Assembly: GCF_016862515.1 (NCBI RefSeq)
Contig: NZ_BONC01000012.1
Coordinates: 79,771-143,770, forward strand
DNA: 64,000 nt
From: Asanoa iriomotensis
Lineage (GTDB): Bacteria > Actinomycetota > Actinomycetes > Mycobacteriales > Micromonosporaceae
Direction: 5' to 3'
Of this stretch, positions 1 to 4,503 are shown in pieces. The position numbers and the translations under genes were made by a program. Position 1 is the first letter of the stretch, and the number at the start of each line of letters is the position of its first letter. The notes below the pieces were generated by a model. The model made no database searches and was not told the DNA's origin. It saw only the letters and a list, made by a program, of their open reading frames with translations.

Positions 1-98
1 TACCCAAGCGCATCGGATAAGTGCCATTGCGGCGAGTGCCCGGTGGCCGCGCCGGGCGTACTCGCCCGCGCTGGGCCGACCCTCGGATCCGACGCGAC

Positions 99-845
99 TC
101 AAGCTTTCTCGCGCAGGTAGGCCTCGGCCAACTGGCGAAGGCGTGCCCGGTCGAAGCTGTGCCCGTGGCCGGGATGGACGACGGACACGTCGAGGTCCGC
201 GAGGAACTCCATGCTCCGTCGGTAGGCAGCCACATTGGAGTTCGGCAGATCGTCGATCAGGCCACCGTCGTAGATGATGTCGCCGGAATACAGAGTCCCG
301 GTGCGCTCCTCCAGCAGGGCGATGCTCCCCGGTGTGTGGCCGGGAAGGTGCAACACAGTCAGCACTCGCCCGCCCAGGTCGATTCGGTCTCCGTCGTCGA
401 GCATCCGGTTCAGGGTCATGGGTTCGACGCGGTAGGTTGCCGGGTCGTAGCCGGGGCTGGGCAGCACGTCGATCATGAGCTCCGGGACAGGTTCTCCCGC
501 CGCGTCGATCCCCAGTTTGTCGTAGAGCTCCGCGCCGTACAGGCTCGCCGGCACACCCGCCGCCAAGACCCCCGCCTCGGCGGAGTGGGCGGCCCGGTCA
601 CCGAACTCAGCCGCCCCACCGACATGATCCAGGTGCGCGTGGGTGAGCAGGACCATCGGATCGCGCTCGAACATGCCCGCAATCGCCTCCCGCAAGGCGA
701 CCACACCGAGCCCGGCGTCGACCACGACATCACGATCGCTACCGCGCAACCACCAGAAGTTCGCCGACAACAGTTCGTTGACGTGCGGTTCCGAGACCCG
801 GATGACGTCGCTGCTCACTTCGGCCTGCGAATACCAGTCGACCAT
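99..845 (-). CDS. MBL-fold metallo-hydrolase
   Basis: 248-aa metallo-beta-lactamase-fold hydrolase, probably cytoplasmic. The zinc motif THAHLDH lies near residue 70, a second ligand region is GHTPGS followed by YSGD, and the terminal His is in HPGHGH. I start at the ATG whose product begins MVDWYSQ, because the upstream in-frame extension runs back through the tRNA-Met gene and reads as low-complexity Arg-rich shadow. It sits directly downstream of the tRNA array on the same strand, 66 bp after tRNA-Met, and could be read through from it. The substrate cannot be predicted: the fold includes lactonases, glyoxalase II-like enzymes and thioesterases. Confidence 0.85.
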   Translation of the reverse strand: MVDWYSQAEVSSDVIRVSEPHVNELLSANFWWLRGSDRDVVVDAGLGVVALREAIAGMFERDPMVLLTHAHLDHVGGAAEFGDRAAHSAEAGVLAAGVPASLYGAELYDKLGIDAAGEPVPELMIDVLPSPGYDPATYRVEPMTLNRMLDDGDRIDLGGRVLTVLHLPGHTPGSIALLEERTGTLYSGDIIYDGGLIDDLPNSNVAAYRRSMEFLADLDVSVVHPGHGHSFDRARLRQLAEAYLREKA

Positions 846-911
846 GTCCGCCAGTGTGCCAGCGCGCCCCGGACCTGAATCCGCCGCGGCGGTTGAGCCG
901 AGGGCATGTCG

Positions 912-983
912 TCGCAGGCCCCGGTGTCGAACCGGGCGGGTCGCCGTTATGAGCAGCGGCTGGACAGCCAACGTCCTCCTGCG
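912..983 (-). tRNA. tRNA-Met or Ile2 (CAT)
   Basis: Minus strand. The loop CTCATAA carries anticodon CAT in a CGCTG/CGGCG stem. The T-arm is CCCGG-TTCGACA-CCGGG, and the acceptor pairs in about six of seven positions. The anticodon stem lacks the three consecutive G-C pairs of initiator tRNA, so this is elongator Met or a lysidine-type Ile2. It is the last gene of the array in transcription order. Confidence 0.75.
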
Positions 984-1010
984 ATGTGGTTCCACGAGTG
1001 GATGGCGTTG

Positions 1011-1083
1011 AGGCGAAGTCGGGACTCGAACCCGCATCTCGCGCTTTGCAGGTGCGGCGCTCACCCAGAACGATCACTTCGCC
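1011..1083 (-). tRNA. tRNA-Cys (GCA)
   Basis: The acceptor GGCGAAG/CTTCGCC is fully paired. The anticodon loop CTGCAAA gives GCA, and the T-loop is TTCGAGT. The anticodon stem has one A-C mismatch and the D-arm is irregular, so the gene is somewhat degenerate compared with chromosomal tRNA-Cys. Confidence 0.75.
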
Positions 1084-1088
1084 ATGAC

Positions 1089-1162
1089 GTGCCCCCGGCT
1101 GGATTCGAACCAGCGGCCTCGGCCTTCGGACGACCGCGCTCTTCCGCTGAGCTACGAAGGCA
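1089..1162 (-). tRNA. tRNA-Arg (CCG)
   Basis: Acceptor TGCCTTC pairs with GGGGGCA through two G-U pairs. The D-arm is canonical (GTAGCTCAGCGGAAGAGC), the loop GTCCGAA gives anticodon CCG in a CGGTC/GGCCG stem, and the T-loop is TTCGAAT. No CCA is encoded. Confidence 0.9.
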
Positions 1163-1171
1163 TGATTCGCG

Positions 1172-1253
1172 TGCGCGTCCCTGGGCTCGAACCACGCATG
1201 CACAAGTGCAACGGTTCTACAGACCGCCGGGCGACCAGCCGCCCACGACGCGC
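1172..1253 (-). tRNA. tRNA-Tyr (GTA)
   Basis: Acceptor GCGCGTC/GACGCGC is perfect and the discriminator is A. The loop CTGTAGA gives GTA. The long variable arm (TGCA...TGCA stem) is as expected for bacterial Tyr. The T-stem has one mismatch. Confidence 0.88.
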
Positions 1254-1257
1254 TTGG

Positions 1258-1331
1258 GGTGGATGACGGGACTCGAACCCGCGACCTCCGGAGCCACAAT
1301 CTGGAGCTCTACCTGCTGAGCTACATCCACC
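1258..1331 (-). tRNA. tRNA-His (GTG)
   Basis: Acceptor GTGGATG/CATCCAC is preceded by the extra G-1 paired with C73, the hallmark of tRNA-His. The loop TTGTGGC gives GTG. The anticodon stem has one A-C mismatch. T-loop TTCGAGT. Confidence 0.9.
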
Positions 1332-1332
1332 G

Positions 1333-1404
1333 TGCCCGCACCAGGGTTCGAACCTGGGGCCTCTGCTGTGTGAAAGCAGGGCTGAGCCACAGCCCGTTGC
1401 GTAC
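1333..1404 (-). tRNA. tRNA-Val (CAC)
   Basis: The loop TTCACAC gives CAC in a perfect CTGCT/AGCAG stem. The T-arm CCAGG-TTCGAAC-CCTGG is perfect. The 5' acceptor strand that best pairs with TGCGGGC overlaps the 3' end of the neighbouring tRNA-Arg by three bases and contains a mismatch. The D-arm is tight against the anticodon stem with position 26 apparently missing, so the gene is partly degenerate. Confidence 0.75.
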
Positions 1405-1475
1405 CCTCGGCAGGACTCGAACCTGCCACCTCCGACTTCGTAGGCCGGCGCTCTCTCCAGATGAGCTACGAGGGC
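1402..1475 (-). tRNA. tRNA-Arg (ACG)
   Basis: Acceptor GCCCTCG pairs with CGAGGGT with a terminal G-U. The loop CTACGAA gives ACG (read as ICG after deamination) in a CCGGC/GTCGG stem. T-loop TTCGAGT. It overlaps the next gene, tRNA-Val, by about three bases. Confidence 0.9.
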
Positions 1476-1512
1476 GTGAGTGTCGTCAATGTGGCTACGA
1501 CGACAAGGTTGG

Positions 1513-1596
1513 CGGAGAGCGCCGGAGTCGAACCGGCCCACGAGTCTCCCCGTGGCGGGTTAGCAACCCGCTTGCCTCACCGATGGCGGGCTCTCC
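1513..1596 (-). tRNA. tRNA-Ser (GCT)
   Basis: Acceptor GGAGAGC/GCTCTCC is perfect with discriminator G. The stem GCGGG/CCCGC holds loop TTGCTAA, giving GCT. A long variable arm (CACG...CGTG) is as required for class II tRNA-Ser. T-loop TTCGACT. Confidence 0.93.
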
Positions 1597-1601
1597 ATTT
1601 G

Positions 1602-1675
1602 CGGCGCCGACGGGACTCGAACCCGCGACCTCTGCCGTGACAGGGCAACGCTCTAGCCGACTGAGCTACGACACC
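1602..1675 (-). tRNA. tRNA-Asp (GTC)
   Basis: Acceptor GGTGTCG/CGGCGCC with two G-U pairs and discriminator G73, the Asp identity base. The loop CTGTCAC gives GTC. The D-arm TAGCTCAGTCGGCTAGAGC is canonical. Confidence 0.92.
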
Positions 1676-1688
1676 ATGTGTTGCTGCG

Positions 1689-1762
1689 TACCCGCCGAGG
1701 GATTCGAACCCCCAACCTCCCGGCCCTGAACCGGGCGCCTCTGCCAATTGGGCTACGCGGGC
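1689..1762 (-). tRNA. tRNA-Leu (CAG), short variable arm
   Basis: The anticodon stem CCCGG/CCGGG is perfect and its loop TTCAGGG gives CAG. The T-loop is TTCGAAT. The variable region is only about five bases, whereas bacterial tRNA-Leu normally has a long extra arm. Its D-arm (CCCAATTGGCAGAGG) is nearly the same as that of the second Leu gene at 1851-1923, so the two look like relatives. Confidence 0.8.
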
Positions 1763-1770
1763 AGGTGTGG

Positions 1771-1845
1771 AGCCACCGCTCGGGTTCGAACCGAGGACCT
1801 CCGCATTACGAGTGCGGCGCTGCTACCAGCTGAGCTACGGCGGCG
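1771..1845 (-). tRNA. tRNA-Thr (CGT)
   Basis: Acceptor GCCGCCG/CGGTGGC pairs fully with one G-U. The stem CCGCA/TGCGG holds loop CTCGTAA, giving CGT. The D-arm is canonical and the T-loop is TTCGAAC. Confidence 0.93.
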
Positions 1846-1850
1846 TGGTG

Positions 1851-1923
1851 TACCTCGGGCGGGGTTCGAACCCGCAGATCCCGGGTTTGAGCCGGGCACC
1901 TCTGCCGATTGGGTCACCGAGGC
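1851..1923 (-). tRNA. tRNA-Leu (CAA), short variable arm
   Basis: The stem CCCGG/CCGGG holds loop CTCAAAC, giving CAA. Acceptor GCCTCGG/CCGAGGT, discriminator A. The variable region is about four bases instead of the usual long arm. D-arm sequence CCCAATCGGCAGAGG parallels the Leu(CAG) gene. Confidence 0.8.
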
Positions 1924-1938
1924 AGGTTGATCCCTTGG

Positions 1939-2010
1939 CTCCGGGTGCAGGACTCGAACCTGCGTCCTCCCGATCCAAGTCGGGGCGCCCAACCATCAGA
2001 GCAACCCGGA
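1939..2010 (-). tRNA. tRNA with ambiguous anticodon, Gln (TTG) or Pro (TGG)
   Basis: Acceptor TCCGGGT/ACCCGGA is perfect. The anticodon hairpin CCCGA-CTTGGA-TCGGG leaves a six-base loop (eight if the A-T pair is open), so the frame of the anticodon is unclear. U33 followed by TGG would read Pro. U1-A72 and G73, which are Gln identity elements, and the presence of a better tRNA-Pro(TGG) at 2276-2348 favour Gln(TTG). Confidence 0.7.
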
Positions 2011-2019
2011 TTGTCAGCG

Positions 2020-2092
2020 AGCGGTCGGCGGGCATCGAACCCGCTTCTTCGGTTTGGAAGACCGACATGTCCGCCGAGTTCACCACGACCGC
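2020..2092 (-). tRNA. tRNA-Gly (TCC)
   Basis: Acceptor GCGGTCG/CGACCGC is perfect and discriminator is T. The stem TCGGT/ACCGA holds loop CTTCCAA, giving TCC. T-arm GCGGG-TTCGATG-CCCGC. Confidence 0.92.
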
Positions 2093-2116
2093 AGGGCGTT
2101 ACTGTGTATCCCGACG

Positions 2117-2188
2117 TGCCCACCACTGGGATCGAACCAGTGACCTCGCCCTTTCAGGGGCGCGCTCGACCAACCGAGCTCGGTGGGC
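2117..2188 (-). tRNA. tRNA-Phe (GAA), contracted anticodon loop
   Basis: Acceptor GCCCACC/GGTGGGC is perfect with discriminator A. The anticodon hairpin CGCCC-CTGAAA-GGGCG leaves a six-base loop in which U33 precedes GAA. The D-arm GAGCTCGGTTGGTCGAGC is canonical. T-loop TTCGATC. Confidence 0.82.
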
Positions 2189-2197
2189 TTGCTTCGG

Positions 2198-2269
2198 TGG
2201 ACCGCAAGGGGATCGAACCCTTCACGGTGTGCCTGCCAGGCACACCCGCACACCAGTGGCGCGCGGCCC
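2198..2269 (-). tRNA. tRNA-Ala (GGC)
   Basis: Acceptor GGGCCGC/GCGGTCC with one G-U. The stem TGTGC/GCACA holds loop CTGGCAG, giving GGC. The usual Ala G3-U70 pair is present as the third pair. T-loop TTCGATC. Confidence 0.88.
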
Positions 2270-2275
2270 ATCGCG

Positions 2276-2348
2276 TCGGGCACCGGGGAGTCGAACCCCG
2301 CGCTTCCTGCTCCCAACGCAGGTCCGGTCACCGAGCCGGTCGTACCCG
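2276..2348 (-). tRNA. tRNA-Pro (TGG)
   Basis: Acceptor CGGGTAC/GTGCCCG begins with C1-G72 and has A73, as usual for bacterial Pro. The stem CCTGC/GCAGG holds loop GTTGGGA, giving TGG. T-arm CGGGG-TTCGACT-CCCCG. Confidence 0.92.
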
Positions 2349-2479
2349 ATGTGCCGCACGCGGCGCCGCCCTTGGTGCGGCGGCGCTCGCGCGGGCACTT
2401 ATGCGATTTCTCGGTGCCGAGCCGGCCACCGCGAAGGGTGGCCCGGGTCCGGCCCGAGATTCAGTTGCCATCCACTGTG

Positions 2480-2495
2480 GAGTTCTCAAATCACA
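2480..2495 (-). promoter_or_regulatory. rrn-type boxA / antitermination-like element
   Basis: On the minus strand this reads TGTGATTTGAGAACTC and continues CACAGTGGA. The TTTGAGAACT core followed by ACAGTGG closely resembles the boxA-containing leader and spacer of actinobacterial rRNA operons as I recall them. It lies between tRNA-Trp and the remaining 17 tRNAs, where a Nus-dependent antitermination signal could help transcription through a long structured transcript. Confidence 0.6.
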
Positions 2496-2501
2496 ATCCC
2501 G

Positions 2502-2521
2502 ATCGATCCGATCGGATCGAT
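2502..2521. repeat. 20-bp perfect palindrome
   Basis: ATCGATCCGATCGGATCGAT is identical to its reverse complement. It begins 8 bp beyond the 3' end of tRNA-Trp and just before the boxA-like element in transcription order. It could be an operator or a tRNA-Trp 3' processing hairpin. No T-run follows, so a simple terminator is unlikely. Confidence 0.6.
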
Positions 2522-2528
2522 AGGAGAG

Positions 2529-2601
2529 CAGGGGCGACAGGACTCGAACCTGCAACCACCGACTTTGGAGATCGGTGCGCTACCAGTTGCGCCACACCCC
2601 T
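2529..2601 (-). tRNA. tRNA-Trp (CCA)
   Basis: Acceptor AGGGGTG/CGCCCCT with discriminator G73, the Trp identity base. The stem CCGAT/GTCGG holds loop CTCCAAA, giving CCA. It is the first gene of the array in transcription order, separated from the next tRNA by 180 bp with the palindrome and boxA-like element. secE and nusG, often next to tRNA-Trp in actinobacteria, are absent. Confidence 0.93.
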
Positions 2602-2625
2602 ATGGGAGCTAGATGCCTTGTGGGG

Positions 2626-2666
2626 AAACAGAAACGCCGCCCGGTCCCGGTTCGGGAGGGGCGGCG
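2626..2666 (-). terminator. hairpin with T-rich tail upstream of the tRNA array
   Basis: CGCCGCCC (2635-2642) pairs with GGGCGGCG (2659-2666), with further pairing inside the loop. On the minus strand it is followed by TTTCTGTTT. It would stop transcription entering the array from the right, or act as a leader attenuator. Confidence 0.55.
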
Positions 2667-3027
2667 TGAGCGCTTCTGCTGCGCTAGCTCAGCCGCCGTC
2701 CCGTGTGGTTCGGCTTATCGCTGGCGGTCGTGTCAACGGATCGCCCGGCATAGGGCATGCCCACGAAACCGCACAGCGTTGACCGCTGCGGTTCGGCGAT
2801 GGCTTGCCACAACATGTCCGGGTCGCTCCTCGATCGTGTGTGCGTTGTCTGAGATCCAAGGTAGATCGCGCTGCCGAGGAGGGCAACACCTTTTGTGAGC
2901 TGCCTTCACGGCTGGCGATCCGATCGCGGGCGGGCCGGCGGTTGCGTCGACGACGAGAGGACGTGTCCCGGCAGAGATGTGGGCCGCGCTTGGGTGTGTC
3001 CGAGTCGTTTCTCCTCGCGGAGGTGGC
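2667..3027. other. intergenic region without a recognisable gene
   Basis: No reading frame here has protein-like composition or a convincing start site. The minus-strand promoter of the tRNA array probably lies here. A TTGACA exists at 2731-2736 but has no -10 box at normal spacing. Confidence 0.5.
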
Positions 3028-3055
3028 GGGTGCCCGGCGGTCGCGCCGGGCACCC
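3028..3055 (-). terminator. hairpin after the peptide gene
   Basis: GGGTGCCCGGC and GCCGGGCACCC form an 11-bp perfect stem with a 6-base loop. It lies 6 bp past the stop codon of the 61-aa peptide gene. There is no T-run, which is common for actinobacterial terminators. Confidence 0.6.
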
Positions 3056-3061
3056 GGTCGG

Positions 3062-3247
3062 TTACGCCCGTTCCGCGAGCCCGGCGAGGTCGCGCTCGTC
3101 GGCCGCGGTCAGGGTGAGGTGGAGGTCGACCGCGAGGTCGTCGGCCGCGTGGTGACAGAGGTTGACGCCGGCGGTGTAGGCCTCGCCGGCGTCGTCGCCC
3201 GGGTGGAAGCACGGCGAGACGGAGCCCGGTCCTGGTAGCAGGTTCAT
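3062..3247 (-). CDS. 61-aa peptide coupled to YcaO (candidate RiPP precursor)
   Basis: Small gene with a strong AAGGAGAGG Shine-Dalgarno site placed inside the last codons of the YcaO gene. Its ATG overlaps the YcaO stop (ATGA), so translation is coupled. The peptide begins MNLLPGPGSVSPCFHPG, has Cys at 13 and 31 and several Ser/Thr, and ends in an Asp/Glu- and Ala-rich helix-like segment. A hairpin follows the stop, making it the last gene of a two-gene operon. I do not recognise the family. A YcaO substrate is inferred from position only; the acidic C-terminus is unlike a typical azoline core, so an alternative is a small regulatory or binding partner. Confidence 0.7.
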   Translation of the reverse strand: MNLLPGPGSVSPCFHPGDDAGEAYTAGVNLCHHAADDLAVDLHLTLTAADERDLAGLAERA

Positions 3248-4410
3248 GATCCTCTCCTTGTCAGTGTTGACGGCCAGAGGCGCTCGCCCCGGCCGGTGGG
3301 CACGACGGGGACACCATGCCGCACCAGGCTGAAGCGCTCCAGTCCCGGCGCGATCGTGGTGGCCACGGCGATCAGGGAGTCGACCGGCGCGACCTCGCAG
3401 ACGTGGTGGTCGACGCCGTGCCGGAGCAGTGCCTGCCGGACGCGTGCCCGTCCCCATTCCGGGGAGCCGTCCCCGGTGGGGTCGGTGCGCAGCGGCACCG
3501 CTCGGAACGCCAGCTCGTCGAGCGGCATCGCGGCGCATCGCCGCAATGCCGGCCAGGCCGCCAGTTGGTGGTGCCGTGCGGGTGGTGGCAGCGCACAGGT
3601 CTGGAGCAGCTCGGCGAGGGCGCGCGACGCGGCGTCGGTCGCCCAGCACGAGGCGCCGGCACCCAGGCGGCCTGCTGACGTGACCGCGAGGTAGACCGGG
3701 ATGTCCAGGTCGGTCGTGACGTCGAGCAGGTGGACCGGTGCGCCGGCCGCCTGGGCTGCCTGGTCGTGCAGCACGCGGAGCGCGCCGGGCAGGTCTTCGG
3801 CCGGCACGACGTCGACGTCCGGGACGCCCGCGACGTACCAGCGCAGCAGTGCCTGGCTGAGGGCGTCGTGCTCGACCAACTCGCAGAGTCCGTGGTAGAC
3901 GGCCTCGGCGAGGTCGACGCCCGCGGCGGTGCCGAGGCTGGACGAGTAGCGGAGCAGGCCGCGGTACGGGCGGACGTCATCGCCCGGTGCGGGGCGGCGG
4001 TGGTAGCGCGGGTCGGCGAGGAACGTGGGATAGCGGACGCCGCTGTACGAGGCGCAGGCGGCCACCGAGTCGGGGTACTCCGCCGCCCAGCGCTGGATGA
4101 CGAGGTCGTGCTCCAGTGCGGGTTGCTCGGCCACGTCGGCGGCGGACGACAGCCTGGTGGCGTCCGGCGTTCGCCGCCGGTTGTCGGGTGCCGACATGAG
4201 GTAGCGCTCGAGCGCCTCGAAGTGCGCGCTGGCCGCGCCCTGGGCGCCCGCGCCCTTGCCGGCCCCGGTCGCGACCGGCTGCCCGTCGCGGACCAGCGTG
4301 ACGCACCTGGTCTGCCCGAGAACTGTCGCGTGCGCGGCGAGACCGAGCCGGTCGATCTCCGCAAGGGCGGTGTCGAGGGCCTGCTGTGCGGAGACGGATC
4401 GAAACGGCAC
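3244..4410 (-). CDS. stand-alone YcaO-family ATP-dependent enzyme
   Basis: 388 aa starting at GTG behind GGAGGGGAG. YcaO enzymes use ATP to activate peptide amide backbones, forming azolines, thioamides or amidines. Visible family motifs are GKG at about 51-53, SAHFEALER at 61-69 and HGLCELVEHDA at about 173-183, the ATP/Mg-binding Glu segments. The C-terminus lacks the PxPxP tail of azoline-forming cyclodehydratases, and no E1/ThiF, dehydrogenase or TfuA partner is adjacent. It is followed by the overlapping 61-aa peptide gene and divergent, 93 bp away, from a UvrA-like gene. Family confident; product chemistry unknown. Confidence 0.88.
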   Translation of the reverse strand: MPFRSVSAQQALDTALAEIDRLGLAAHATVLGQTRCVTLVRDGQPVATGAGKGAGAQGAASAHFEALERYLMSAPDNRRRTPDATRLSSAADVAEQPALEHDLVIQRWAAEYPDSVAACASYSGVRYPTFLADPRYHRRPAPGDDVRPYRGLLRYSSSLGTAAGVDLAEAVYHGLCELVEHDALSQALLRWYVAGVPDVDVVPAEDLPGALRVLHDQAAQAAGAPVHLLDVTTDLDIPVYLAVTSAGRLGAGASCWATDAASRALAELLQTCALPPPARHHQLAAWPALRRCAAMPLDELAFRAVPLRTDPTGDGSPEWGRARVRQALLRHGVDHHVCEVAPVDSLIAVATTIAPGLERFSLVRHGVPVVPTGRGERLWPSTLTRRGS

Positions 4411-4503
4411 GAACTCCCCTCCCGGCGCAGAGGTGGACTCTGTGACGGAGGCTACAGGCCGTTTCGGCGTTACGCGGGGGCGATCGGGGCTAGACCGGAA
4501 GCT

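Noticed and set aside
38..57. GCCCGG/CCGGGC hairpin after the MBL-fold gene
   Set aside because: Only a 6-bp stem in very GC-rich sequence; could be chance.
2731..2736. TTGACA on the minus strand upstream of tRNA-Trp
   Set aside because: The only -10-like hexamer (GATAAG) is 11 bp away, too short for a promoter; not listed as one.
2733..3238. Frames on both strands between the tRNA array and the peptide gene
   Set aside because: Arg- and Gly-rich composition, no ribosome site and no similarity to known proteins; treated as non-coding.
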